Positions 18,696 through 27,095 of a stretch of 42,925 bases of DNA are shown piece after piece. The stretch is from Phenylobacterium sp. GTDB taxonomy: Bacteria > Pseudomonadota > Alphaproteobacteria > Caulobacterales > Caulobacteraceae. The position numbers were made by a program, and so were the translations under genes. A model generated the notes under the pieces. That model ran no database searches, had not been told where the DNA came from, and saw nothing but the letters and a program-made list of their open reading frames with translations. How positions within the stretch are numbered: the stretch's first letter is position 1; each line of letters starts with the position of its first letter. The stretch lies in the NCBI RefSeq assembly GCF_025351295.1, contig NZ_JANXWD010000164.1, positions 1 to 42,925 of the forward strand. The letters run 5' to 3'.

Positions 18696-20192
18696 CTAGA
18701 CCGGGACCGCGTCGAAGGCGATCGTCAGGCGTTTCTCGTCGGTCTCGAACGGTACGGTGCCGTGCCACATGTAGGACGGGAACAGCACCAGGCGGCCGGG
18801 CTTGGGCCGGACGAAATGCTCGGCGGCCATCGGCGGCTGGGTCTTGAACGGCGGCTGGCCCAGGCGAAGCCAGCCCTGCCGCTCGGCGGTGTCCAGGGCG
18901 GTCTCCGGCGTCTCCACATAGAAGGCCGACGACAGCCAACCCTCGGCGTGGAAGTGATCCTTGTGGAAGCCGCCCGGGCGCAGCCGCACCGACCAGGCGC
19001 CCTCCACCCGATAGCCGCCGGTGTTTCGCGAGCGTAGCGGATCGGCGCCCTGCCCCATGGCCGCCAGGTGCTGGCGCATCGGAAGCTCGATGGCCTTGAA
19101 GAAGGCCCGGATCGCCCGGTCGCCGGAGCCGGTCAGGCGGTAGGTGGTCTGGGTGCCGTGCCGCAGCGACTGGGCCGCCGGGTGCTCGCTGAAGCGGTGC
19201 AGGCCGTTCAGGGCGATGGCCAGGTCCGCGAGGTAGGCCTCGAGCGTTGGCCAGCCGTTGGGCGTCGCGATGTCGTAGGCGCCGACCATGGCCTCGTAGT
19301 CGTACAGCTGGCCATAAAGCGGGTCGCCCAGCGCCCGCGCCGCCATCGCCGCCCAGCCCAGCAGCGATTGGTCGTGCGGCAAGATCTCCAGCCCGGCCCG
19401 GGCCTTGGCCAGCGCCAGGTCCGCCTTGCCCTGCGCCAGGTAGACGATGGCCAGCTGGTTCATCACCGTCGGGCCGCGCGGGAACAGCTTCTCCGCCCCC
19501 AGCGCCAGGCGCTCGGCCTCGTCCAGGCGATCGCGCTCCAGGGCCGCCTGGGCGGCGGCCATCAGCACGGCCGGCTCGTCGGGCAGGCGCTCGGCGGCCA
19601 TGGCCAGCAGGTCGGCGCCCTTGTCGGCCTGGCCGGCGGTCTCGAACAGCTTGGCCTTGGCCAGCAGCAGCGGCGCGGGCGGCCCGCCGGCGTGAGCGGA
19701 GCGGTCCAGCACGGCCTGGGCGGCCGCCAGATCGCCGTCGCGCATCCAGACCAGGTCGGCGTATTCGATCGCCGTCTCGACCCGGTTGGCGGCGCGGCGC
19801 ATGACCTGCTCGTAAGCCTGCTGGGCGCCGGTCAGGTCGCCGGTGGCGGTGCGCGCGCGGGCCATGACGCCCCAGCTCAGCGCCCCGTCCAGGCCCATCG
19901 CCATGCCGCGCTCCATGGCGGCCACCGACTCGGCGCTGCGGCCCATGTCGCCCAGAGTGGCGGCCAGATTGTGCCAGCCGACGGCGCTGGAGGGAAAGCG
20001 CATCACCGCCCGCTGGTCGAACGCCAGGGCGTGTTCGCGCCGGCCCAGGGCCTTCAGCACGGTGGAATGCACGGCCAGGGCATGGTGGGTCGGCTCCGCG
20101 GTCTCCGCGAGCGGCGCGGTGATCGCCAGCGCCTCGTCCAGGCGGCCGGCTTCCAGCAGGGCCGTGGCGCGGTCTAAGGGGTCGGTGGTCAA
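18696..20192 (-). CDS. TPR-repeat protein with C-terminal 2-oxoglutarate/Fe(II) oxygenase domain
   Basis: A protein of 498 residues. About the first 300 are tandem tetratricopeptide repeats (for example AVGWHNLAATLGDMGRS and TVMNQLAIVYLAQGKA). The last 110 form a 2OG-Fe(II) oxygenase domain of the PF13759 type: His413/His415 in KDHFHAEGWLSSAFYVE, then RLVLFPSYMWHGTVPF with His477, and Arg488 in EKRLTIAF for 2-oxoglutarate. These enzymes hydroxylate unknown, often protein, substrates; the TPR part probably recruits a partner. It starts at a TTG overlapping the stop of the rluC-like gene (TTGA), with AAGAGG six bases upstream, so it is translationally coupled to an RNA-modification gene. Confidence 0.85.
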   Translation of the reverse strand: MTTDPLDRATALLEAGRLDEALAITAPLAETAEPTHHALAVHSTVLKALGRREHALAFDQRAVMRFPSSAVGWHNLAATLGDMGRSAESVAAMERGMAMGLDGALSWGVMARARTATGDLTGAQQAYEQVMRRAANRVETAIEYADLVWMRDGDLAAAQAVLDRSAHAGGPPAPLLLAKAKLFETAGQADKGADLLAMAAERLPDEPAVLMAAAQAALERDRLDEAERLALGAEKLFPRGPTVMNQLAIVYLAQGKADLALAKARAGLEILPHDQSLLGWAAMAARALGDPLYGQLYDYEAMVGAYDIATPNGWPTLEAYLADLAIALNGLHRFSEHPAAQSLRHGTQTTYRLTGSGDRAIRAFFKAIELPMRQHLAAMGQGADPLRSRNTGGYRVEGAWSVRLRPGGFHKDHFHAEGWLSSAFYVETPETALDTAERQGWLRLGQPPFKTQPPMAAEHFVRPKPGRLVLFPSYMWHGTVPFETDEKRLTIAFDAVPV

Positions 20193-21166
20193 GGGCGCCT
20201 CTTGAAGGGTTCGGGATCCGCCTCGTGCTGGTCGAAGCCGAAGCGTTCGAAGCCCGCGCGGAGCTCCGGGCTGATGGGCGCCTCCAGGACCAGCGTGCCC
20301 CGCGACGGATGCGGCAGGACCAGCCGCCGCGCGTGCAGCTGCAGCTTCAGGCCTTCGGACAGGCTGACGGAGGCCTCGGTGTTGTACTTCGGATCGCCCA
20401 GGATCGGGTGGCCGATGGCCAGCATGTGGGCCCGCAGCTGATGCGTGCGCCCGGTGTGCGGCCACAGCGCCATCCAGGCGGCGCGCGGTCCGGCGCGGGC
20501 GATGGTCTTGAACTGCGTCTCGGCGGTCTCCGCGCGGGGATCGTCCAGGTCGGTGGGGACCACCATCTCGCGGTCGCCGACCCCCTTCTTGGCCAGCGGC
20601 AGCTCGATCAGGCCCTCGCCCGGCTTGGGGAAACCGAAGACGATCGCCCAGTAGATCTTTTGCGCCGTCCGCCTGGCGAAGGCGCCCGCCAGCTTGGCGG
20701 CCGCGCCGGGGGTCTTGCCCAGCACCAGAACGCCGGAGGTGTCGCGGTCCAGGCGGTGCACCAGCCGCGGCCTCTCCAGCCCCTCGCCCCAGGCCGAGAG
20801 CAGGCGGTCGACGTGCTTCAGGGTCTTGGTGCCGCCCTGCACCGCCAGGCCCGACGGCTTGTTCATCGCCAGGACCTCCTCGTCCTCATAGATCACCAGC
20901 GACTTCGCGAAGGCCGCCTCGCGCGGGTCGATCTCGCCCTTCTCCCGGGCCGGCGGCGCCTCCGGCAGCGGCGGCACCCGCACCTGGGCCCCCGCCGTCA
21001 GGCGGGTGTCCGGCTTGGCCCGGGCGCCATCCACGCGGATCTGGCCGGAACGGGTCAGCTTCTGGATCTGGATGTGGTTCAGGTGCGGCCAGCGGCGCTT
21101 GAACCAGCGGTCCAGGCGCACGCCCTCCTCGCCCTTGTCGACATAGAGGGTGCGAACCTCCCTCAC
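20189..21166 (-). CDS. rluC: RluA/RluC-family pseudouridine synthase
   Basis: A protein of 325 residues. An N-terminal S4 RNA-binding domain (about 15-65: GVRLDRWFKRRWPHL, KLTRSGQIRVDG) is followed by the RluA catalytic domain, with catalytic Asp140 in HRLDRDTSG, the NKPSGLAVQGG motif and the HTGRTHQLRAH motif. It isomerises uridine to pseudouridine in 23S rRNA; the RluC-type layout suggests positions 955/2504/2580, but RluD-like specificity is possible. A GTG start at 21166 overlaps the crcB stop (GTGA). The order crcB-rluC-TPR/oxygenase is tightly overlapped, indicating one operon. Confidence 0.88.
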   Translation of the reverse strand: MREVRTLYVDKGEEGVRLDRWFKRRWPHLNHIQIQKLTRSGQIRVDGARAKPDTRLTAGAQVRVPPLPEAPPAREKGEIDPREAAFAKSLVIYEDEEVLAMNKPSGLAVQGGTKTLKHVDRLLSAWGEGLERPRLVHRLDRDTSGVLVLGKTPGAAAKLAGAFARRTAQKIYWAIVFGFPKPGEGLIELPLAKKGVGDREMVVPTDLDDPRAETAETQFKTIARAGPRAAWMALWPHTGRTHQLRAHMLAIGHPILGDPKYNTEASVSLSEGLKLQLHARRLVLPHPSRGTLVLEAPISPELRAGFERFGFDQHEADPEPFKRRP

Positions 21167-21546
21167 GCCAGCCACCGGCGCATCAGCCACAGCCCCGCGA
21201 ACAGCGCCGTCACCGACAGCACCACCGATCCCAGGCTGTAGGCGGCCGCCGAGGCCCATTCGCGGCGCTGGATCATCAGCACGACCTCCAGCGAATAGGA
21301 CGAAAACGTCGTGAAGCCGCCCAGCACGCCCACGCCCAGCAGGAGGCGCCATCTCTCCTCGTCCGCCCCGCCGCGGAACGCCAGTACGCCGGCCAGCACC
21401 CCCATCAGCAGGCCGCCGATGACGTTCGCCGCCAGGGTCCCATAGGGCCAGCCGGTCCCGAGCGCGCGCATCGCCTGGGCGCCGAGCAGATAGCGCAGGA
21501 CCGCGCCCGTCGCCCCGCCCATCGCCACGAAAAGGAGATTCTGCAT
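21163..21546 (-). CDS. crcB: Fluoride exporter CrcB/Fluc
   Basis: A protein of 127 residues with four membrane helices. The signature segments are GGATGAVLRY near the N-terminus, GTLAANVIG in helix 2 and GVLGGFTTFSSYSLE in helix 3, which carries the Phe box and the break where the central Na+ is bound. It forms a dual-topology dimeric fluoride channel in the inner membrane. No crcB fluoride riboswitch is recognisable in the short 5' region. It is the first gene of the crcB-rluC-oxygenase set and is divergent from the plus-strand gene at 21604, with a gap of under 60 bases that must hold both promoters. Confidence 0.95.
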   Translation of the reverse strand: MQNLLFVAMGGATGAVLRYLLGAQAMRALGTGWPYGTLAANVIGGLLMGVLAGVLAFRGGADEERWRLLLGVGVLGGFTTFSSYSLEVVLMIQRREWASAAAYSLGSVVLSVTALFAGLWLMRRWLA

Positions 21547-21603
21547 CGCGCGTCTTATGCGACGGCAAGACTTCCTTTGCCAACGTCAGCGCATGTCGTC
21601 GGG

Positions 21604-22830
21604 ATGGCCGCCGCCCAGATTGGCATGACCGTCACCCGCATCACCGCCACGGACGCCGCGGCGGTGCTCGAACGGCTGGCCACGTCGGACCGGCTGGAAC
21701 GCGGCGCCGTGTTCATCATCAGCGTCGAGGCGATCAAGGAACGCTCCGGCGACCGCTGGTCCCGCAAGGTCGACGACGTCTGGGGCTATCTGGGCCGCAA
21801 GCTCAACGAATACCTGTCCTACCAGGATGTCCACCACCGGCTGAACGATACCGATGTCCTGATCGCCATGACCACCGAGGACGGCGTCGCCGCCCAGGCC
21901 GTGGGCATGAAGGTGCTGGAGGACGTGCTGGAATTCTTCCTGGGCGCCGCCGAGCGCCGGGACATCCGCATCAGGGCGGTCAGCCGGATCGAGGGCGACG
22001 AACTGGTCTGCGCCGACCTCGACCCCGACACCATCGCCACCGCCCGCGAGAAGGAGGCCGAAGCCCCCTATCACCGCCAGGTGAGCCCGGAGGCCGAGCG
22101 CGCGCACAACCCGGTCTCCTTCGTCGCCTCCAACGGCCAGCAGCTCGAGGTGGCCTTCGCCCTGGAGCACGTCGTCAGCCTGCGCCACGGGGTGACCGCG
22201 GTGCTGCGCGTCGAGCCCACCGTGACCTTCAGCGCCACCGGCGAGACGATCCCGACCCGGCGGTTCCATCGGCTGTCCGATGGGGACCTGGCCGCCATCG
22301 ACCGCGCCACCCTGGCGTTCGGCGGCCTGTTCATCCCCGAGGACGCCCGCACCCGGCCGCCGGTGATCCTGCCGGCCTCGTTCCGCACCCTGGGCGGACG
22401 CAAAGGCCGCGCCTCGCTGATCGCCATCGAGGGCGTCACCCCCGAGCGCATCCGCCAGGGCGCCATGATCGAGTTCGTCGACATCGACCGTGGCACCCCC
22501 AGCGGGCGGCTGGTGGAGGTGGTCAGCCTGGTGGGCCGGGTCACCCGCGGGGTCCTGGCCCGGCTGCAGCCGGTGGGCAATGCCCTGGACCCGGTGCAGG
22601 GGACGCGGTTCAACGGCCTGACCCTGGACTTCGCCGACCTGGGCCTGCCGCACGCGCGCCTGGAGGCCTTCATGCGCGCCATGGCCCATCAGATGCGCGG
22701 CAAGGCCCCCGCCCTGATCGCCCAGGGCCTGGGCGAGCGGATGCACCTGGACATGGCCGACGACGCCGGCTTCACCCACGCCGGCATCCGCGCGGTCCCC
22801 AATACGGTCACCCGCAAGGCGGTTGCCTAG
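21604..22830 (+). CDS. Uncharacterised protein, possibly a degenerate GGDEF/EAL-like protein
   Basis: A protein of 408 residues. I do not recognise it with certainty. The first part contains RGAVFIISVEAI, a long helix and VHHRLNDTDVLIAM, resembling the strand-helix layout of a diguanylate-cyclase fold. The later part has RFHRLSDGDLAAIDRATLAFGGLFIPEDA and ends in VTRGVLARLQPV and LTLDFADLGL, loosely reminiscent of an EAL barrel. Neither the GG(D/E)EF nor the EXLXR active-site sequence is present, so any c-di-GMP relation would be regulatory. There is no signal peptide or membrane helix. The start is chosen as ATG 21604; a later ATG at 21625 is equally possible. It is convergent with the lipoprotein gene, with an 11-base gap. 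Confidence 0.6.
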   Translation: MAAAQIGMTVTRITATDAAAVLERLATSDRLERGAVFIISVEAIKERSGDRWSRKVDDVWGYLGRKLNEYLSYQDVHHRLNDTDVLIAMTTEDGVAAQAVGMKVLEDVLEFFLGAAERRDIRIRAVSRIEGDELVCADLDPDTIATAREKEAEAPYHRQVSPEAERAHNPVSFVASNGQQLEVAFALEHVVSLRHGVTAVLRVEPTVTFSATGETIPTRRFHRLSDGDLAAIDRATLAFGGLFIPEDARTRPPVILPASFRTLGGRKGRASLIAIEGVTPERIRQGAMIEFVDIDRGTPSGRLVEVVSLVGRVTRGVLARLQPVGNALDPVQGTRFNGLTLDFADLGLPHARLEAFMRAMAHQMRGKAPALIAQGLGERMHLDMADDAGFTHAGIRAVPNTVTRKAVA

Positions 22831-22841
22831 GGCTCTGGCGC

Positions 22842-23330
22842 CTAGATCCGCTGGCCCAGATTGTCGCGCAGGGCCCGCGCGTCATAGATGTCCGGCCCGC
22901 GGGGCCGCTCGCCTTTGCCCATGACGACCTCGATGGTCGACGACAGCGATGGCCCGCCGCCCAGGCTAAAGCCGCGATCGACGCCCACGCCCACGGCGCT
23001 GTGGCGGCCGAAGGTGGCGCCGCCGATCCCAATGCTGACCTGGGGGCCGTTGTCAGGGCGGCCCTCAGTGACCCGGTCGGCCACCTTGAACCAATCGTAG
23101 CCCTGGGCGATCGCCAGGTCGGCGGCGCGCAGCAGGGCGTAGTCCGAGACCTGCTGCACCGGGGCGCCGGGACCGCCGTGGAAGGTGATCCGATAGCGGC
23201 CGGGCTCGATCCGGTACTCCGAATAACCGACGGCCTGCGGGCCACTGGCGGGCTGATAGAGCGTAGGCGCCGGCGTGGCGCATGCGCCGAGCGAGAGGGC
23301 CGCGGCTGCGGCAAGGATCAGGCGGTGCAT
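22842..23330 (-). CDS. CC0125/CC1285-type lipoprotein
   Basis: A protein of 162 residues with a short signal peptide and lipobox LGAC, placing the lipidated Cys17 at the mature N-terminus. The mature part reads TYQP/GYSEYRIEPGRYRITFHGG, then a DYALLRAADLAIAQGYDWFKV segment. That pattern is shared by a Caulobacter lipoprotein family usually named CC0125/CC1285. Function unknown; it probably sits in the outer membrane facing the periplasm. It has its own 79-base upstream gap from the pseudouridine synthase gene and is probably expressed separately. Confidence 0.8.
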   Translation of the reverse strand: MHRLILAAAAALSLGACATPAPTLYQPASGPQAVGYSEYRIEPGRYRITFHGGPGAPVQQVSDYALLRAADLAIAQGYDWFKVADRVTEGRPDNGPQVSIGIGGATFGRHSAVGVGVDRGFSLGGGPSLSSTIEVVMGKGERPRGPDIYDARALRDNLGQRI

Positions 23331-23409
23331 GGCGAGGCCTCCAAATCGGAAAGGCGTGTCCCGTCCGAAGCTTATAGCGTGAAACGGGCAAACTGGCGTC
23401 GCCGTTCCG

Positions 23410-24147
23410 CTAACCGAGGCCCAACGCCGCGATCAGGTCGGCCATGTCCCGGGGCGGCGAGGCCTCCAGCCGCTTCTCCCCGCCGGCGGGGTGCGGGAAT
23501 TTCAGCGCCGTGGCGTGCAGCATCAGGCGCGGCACGGTCTCGCCGCCCACCACCAGCGCGCCGCCATAGCGGGCGTCGCCGGCGATGGGCCGGCCGATCG
23601 ACGCCAGGTGGACGCGCAGCTGGTGCATGCGCCCCGTCTCGGGGTCCAGCCGCAGCAGGGCGGCGACACCGGTGTGCTTCAGGGTGCGATAGCGCGAGAC
23701 GGCCGCCTCGGCGTCCTTATGGTCGGCCGCGCAGACCCGCATATAGGCCTCGCGGCCCTGCTCGTCGCGACGCAGCGGCAGGTCGATCGTCCCGGCCACC
23801 GGATCCGGCGCGCCGGGCGTGACGATGGCCAGGTAGGTCTTGGAAAACTTGCGCGCCATCAAGGCCTTGCCAAGGAAACCTGCGGCCGGCTTGGTCTTCG
23901 CCGTGAGGATCACGCCGGACGTGTCGCGGTCCAGCCGGTGGATCAGTCGCGGCCGCGCCTTGCCCGGCCTGGCGAACGCCCACAGCAGTTCGTCCAGCGT
24001 ATGGACCTGCCCCCGCCCGCCCTGGCTCGACAGCCCGGACGGCTTGTTCAACGCCAGGATCTCGGCGTCCTCGTACAGCACCAGCGACCGCACGAAGGCG
24101 ATCTCCGCGGCGGAGAGCTGAACGGCCGGCCTTTCCCTCCCCTTCAT
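23410..24147 (-). CDS. RluA-family pseudouridine synthase without S4 domain
   Basis: A protein of 245 residues with the RluA catalytic core only. It has NKPSGLSSQGGRGQ, catalytic Asp73 in HRLDRDTSG, and TGRMHQLRVHLASIG. The lack of an S4 domain is RluA- or TruC-like; such enzymes modify 23S rRNA U746 and/or tRNA position 32, or tRNA U65 for TruC. The start is uncertain: the best ATG (24147) lies inside the arm of an inverted repeat that also abuts the rarA stop codon, so the N-terminal MKGRE codons come from repeat DNA. Alternative in-frame starts would cut into the conserved region. It probably follows rarA in one transcript. Confidence 0.85.
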   Translation of the reverse strand: MKGRERPAVQLSAAEIAFVRSLVLYEDAEILALNKPSGLSSQGGRGQVHTLDELLWAFARPGKARPRLIHRLDRDTSGVILTAKTKPAAGFLGKALMARKFSKTYLAIVTPGAPDPVAGTIDLPLRRDEQGREAYMRVCAADHKDAEAAVSRYRTLKHTGVAALLRLDPETGRMHQLRVHLASIGRPIAGDARYGGALVVGGETVPRLMLHATALKFPHPAGGEKRLEASPPRDMADLIAALGLG

Positions 24148-24277
24148 GGGGAGGGGCAGCTCGCCGCCAGGCGAGCGGGGTGGGGAAGTGTGGGCCGGAA
24201 CTGGGCGTCGGGAATGATCCACACGTCCCCACCCTGACCGCTTCGCGGTCGGTCCCTCCCCATGAAGGGGAGGGAAA
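24132..24277. repeat. Nested inverted repeat between rarA and the pseudouridine synthase gene
   Basis: Outer arms 24132-24154 and 24255-24277 are perfect inverted copies (23 bases); each is itself a small palindrome (CCTCCCC-TTCAT-GGGGAGG). Inside, GTGGGGAAGTGTGG near 24179 is mirrored by CCACACGTCCCCAC near 24221. The right arm ends one base before the rarA stop codon. The left arm contains the start codon of the next gene. Confidence 0.85.
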
Positions 24278-25579
24278 TCATGTCTTGCTCCTGCGCAGCG
24301 CCGCCCAGCGCTCCAGGCGTTCCTTGGTCCGCGCCTCGGCCCCCTCGCCGCGGGGCTGGTAGAAGATCTGGCGCGCCATCTCGTCGGGGAAATAGTTCTG
24401 GCCGGAGAAGCCCTCCGGCGCATCGTGGTCGTAGGCGTAGCCCTTGCCGTAGCCCAGGTCCCGCATCAGCTTGGTCGCCGCGTTGCGGATGTGGGCAGGA
24501 GGCATCAGCGAGCCGGTCTCCCTGGCCGCCTTCATCGCCGCGCTAAAGGCCTTGTAGACCGCGTTGGACTTGGGCGCGGCGGCCAGGTGGATCACCAGCT
24601 GCGCCAGGGCGATCTCGCCCTCCGGCGAGCCCAGGAAGTCGTAGGTGTCCTTGGCTGCGTTCGCCAGGACGAGGGACATGGGGTCGGCCTCGCCGATGTC
24701 CTCCGCCGCCGCCCGGATCAACCGCCGCGCGATGAACAGCGGGTCCTCGCCGCCGGTCAGCATGCGGGCCAGCCAGTAGAGCGCCGCGTCGGGATCGGAG
24801 CCGCGGATCGACTTATGCAGGGCCGAGATGAGGTTGTAGTGCTCCTCGCGGTCCTTGTCGTAGGCGGGGCTGCGCTTCTGGAGAACCTGGCCCAGATCCT
24901 TGGTCGAGAGCGGCTTGGCCGAGCCGATATTGAACAGGGTCTCGGCGAGCGTCAGCAGGTAGCGGCCGTCGCCGTCGGCCAGGGCGACCAGGGCCGCGCG
25001 CGCCTCCGGCTCCAGCGGCAGGGTGCGGCCCTCATGCGCCTCGGCCTTGGCCAGCAGGGTCGTGAGCGCCTCGTCGTCCAGCCGCTTCAGCACATAGACC
25101 TGGCAGCGCGACAGCAGCGCCCCGTTCAGCTCGAACGACGGGTTCTCGGTGGTGGCGCCCACGAGGGTGACGATCCCCTCCTCCACGAAGGGCAGGAAGC
25201 CGTCCTGCTGGGCGCGGTTGAAGCGGTGGATCTCGTCGACGAACAGCAGGGTCGCCTGGCCGGCCGCGCGGCGCATCCGCGCAGCCTCGAAGGCCTTCTT
25301 CAGGTCCGCGACCCCGGAGAACACCGCCGACAGCTGCTGGAACTCATAGCCCGCCGCCTTGGCCAGCAGCCGCGCAATGGTGGTCTTGCCGGTGCCGGGC
25401 GGGCCCCAGAGGATCATCGACGACAGCCGCCGGGCCTCCGCCATCCGCCCGATCGGCCCTTCCGGCCCCAGCAGGTGATCCTGGCCCACCACCTCGGACA
25501 GCGTCTGCGGCCGCAGCCGGTCGGCCAGCGGCGACGGCTGCTGCGGCGTCAGGCCCGCGGCTTCGAAGAGGTCGGCCAT
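24278..25579 (-). CDS. rarA: Replication-associated recombination protein RarA (MgsA)
   Basis: A protein of 433 residues. It is an AAA+ ATPase with Walker A GPPGTGKTT at 59-67 and Walker B LLFVDEIHRF at 111-120. A sensor-1-type TTENPSFELNGALLSR motif follows, then a C-terminal oligomerisation domain typical of the RarA/WRNIP1 family (HKSIRGSDPDAALYWLARML). It acts at stalled forks and single-strand gaps, interacting with SSB and the polymerase clamp loader. The gene follows htrA by 28 bases on the same strand and reads into the inverted-repeat element just at its stop codon. Confidence 0.96.
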   Translation of the reverse strand: MADLFEAAGLTPQQPSPLADRLRPQTLSEVVGQDHLLGPEGPIGRMAEARRLSSMILWGPPGTGKTTIARLLAKAAGYEFQQLSAVFSGVADLKKAFEAARMRRAAGQATLLFVDEIHRFNRAQQDGFLPFVEEGIVTLVGATTENPSFELNGALLSRCQVYVLKRLDDEALTTLLAKAEAHEGRTLPLEPEARAALVALADGDGRYLLTLAETLFNIGSAKPLSTKDLGQVLQKRSPAYDKDREEHYNLISALHKSIRGSDPDAALYWLARMLTGGEDPLFIARRLIRAAAEDIGEADPMSLVLANAAKDTYDFLGSPEGEIALAQLVIHLAAAPKSNAVYKAFSAAMKAARETGSLMPPAHIRNAATKLMRDLGYGKGYAYDHDAPEGFSGQNYFPDEMARQIFYQPRGEGAEARTKERLERWAALRRSKT

Positions 25580-25607
25580 GACGGCGGGCTTAGCATGGAT
25601 TCCACGG

Positions 25608-27023
25608 TCAGGCCGAGAAGGTGGCCGTCACCGTCTGACCGCCCCTCTGGATGGTCACCTTCCAGGCGCGCTGCGGCGTAGCGATCACGCCGGCCAGGTC
25701 GCGCACCGCCTCGATCTTGACCCCATTGACCTCGCGGATGACGTCGCCGGGACGCAGGCCGATGTTCATGGCCAGGCCGCGCCCGACCCCGGTGACCAGC
25801 ACGCCCGGGCCGGAGAACACGTCCAGCCCGACCTCGTCGGCCACCGCCGGCGACAGGTTGACCACCGTGGCCCCGTCGAACGGGTTGCGGCCGGCCAGAG
25901 TGCGCTCGTCGCGCGCCGGCGTGGCCGGCGGAGCCTCGGCATGCAGGGTCAGCGTCTGGTCCTTGCCGTCGCTGCGGCGGACCAGCAGCGGTGCCTGGTC
26001 GCCCGGCCGATGGTTGCCGATGGCGTAGCTGAGGGTCGCGGCATCCGCCACCGGCCGACCGTCCACCTGCAGGATCACATCGCCTTGTTTCAGCCCGGCC
26101 CGCGCCGCGGGACCGCCTGGCCAGAGGTCGGCGACCAGCGCCCCCTGCGGCGCCGGCAGGCCGAGGGTCTTGGCGATCTCGGGGCTGACGGTCTGGGTCC
26201 GCGCGCCCAGCCAGGGCCGCACCACGCTGTGGCCGCCGCCGACCGCGGTCTCCACCACCCGGCGCACCACCGCCGCCGGGATCGCGAAGCCGACGCCGGA
26301 CGAGGTGCCCGAGCGCGACAGGATGAAGCTGTTCACCCCGATCAGGTCGCCATCCATGTCCACCAGGGCGCCGCCGGAATTGCCCGGATTGATCGCCGCG
26401 TCGGTCTGGATATAGGCCGAGCCCGCCTCGCCGGTGGGGTCGGTGGTGCGGTTCAGCGCCGAGATGATGCCGTTGGTCACCGTCTGGCCGATGCCGAACG
26501 GGTCGCCGATGGCCAGCACCAGGTCGCCCACCTGGGCGTCGCCGGTGTCGTCCATGGCCAGCACCGGCAGCCGCTCGCCGGGCGGCAGGTCGATCTTCAG
26601 CACCGCAAGGTCGCGGCGGGGGTCGGCCAGCAGCACCTTGGCGGGAAACTCGCGGCGGTCGGAGAGCGCCACGGTGATCTCCACCGCACCCTCCACCACG
26701 TGGTTGTTGGTGACGATCACCCCGTCGGGCCGCACGATCACGCCGGAGCCCAGCGAGGCGGCCAGCCGCTCCTGCGGCACGCCCAGGCCGAACATCGACC
26801 AGAAGGGATCGGTCTGCTGGCGCACCAGCCGCTTGGACGAGATGTTCACCACTGCCGGGGCGGCGCGCTTCACCACCGGGGCGAAGGACGACTTCATCGC
26901 CATGGCGTCAGCCGGCGGCGCCCGGTTGGGCTGGGCGAAGGCGGGCTGGGCCTGGCCCATCGACGGCGCGGCGAGCGCCAGGGCGGCGAGCAGGACGGGC
27001 GGCAGAACGCGAAGCGCGTGCAT
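25608..27023 (-). CDS. HtrA/Deg-family periplasmic serine protease
   Basis: A protein of 471 residues: signal peptide (about 1-25), trypsin-like domain with catalytic triad His108 (VTNNHVVEG), Asp138 (PRRDLAVLKID) and Ser216 (NPGNSGGAL), then two PDZ domains. PDZ1 spans about residues 275-365, with GDVILQVDGRPV. PDZ2 lies in the last 85 residues, with GDVIREVNGVKI. This is the DegP/DegQ layout for degrading or refolding misfolded periplasmic proteins. GGAGA precedes the ATG. No heat-shock-type promoter could be recognised in the 72-base upstream gap, so regulation is open. An exporter gene lies upstream on the same strand. Confidence 0.95.
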   Translation of the reverse strand: MHALRVLPPVLLAALALAAPSMGQAQPAFAQPNRAPPADAMAMKSSFAPVVKRAAPAVVNISSKRLVRQQTDPFWSMFGLGVPQERLAASLGSGVIVRPDGVIVTNNHVVEGAVEITVALSDRREFPAKVLLADPRRDLAVLKIDLPPGERLPVLAMDDTGDAQVGDLVLAIGDPFGIGQTVTNGIISALNRTTDPTGEAGSAYIQTDAAINPGNSGGALVDMDGDLIGVNSFILSRSGTSSGVGFAIPAAVVRRVVETAVGGGHSVVRPWLGARTQTVSPEIAKTLGLPAPQGALVADLWPGGPAARAGLKQGDVILQVDGRPVADAATLSYAIGNHRPGDQAPLLVRRSDGKDQTLTLHAEAPPATPARDERTLAGRNPFDGATVVNLSPAVADEVGLDVFSGPGVLVTGVGRGLAMNIGLRPGDVIREVNGVKIEAVRDLAGVIATPQRAWKVTIQRGGQTVTATFSA

Positions 27024-27095
27024 GAGGTCTCCGGGAGGGCGCGGTCACAGAACGCTACCCAAGTTTCCGGCGCAATGATGGCGAAGCCGCCGTCG

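Noticed and set aside
21547..21603. Fluoride riboswitch upstream of crcB
   Set aside because: The conserved core sequence of the crcB motif is not present in the short gap.
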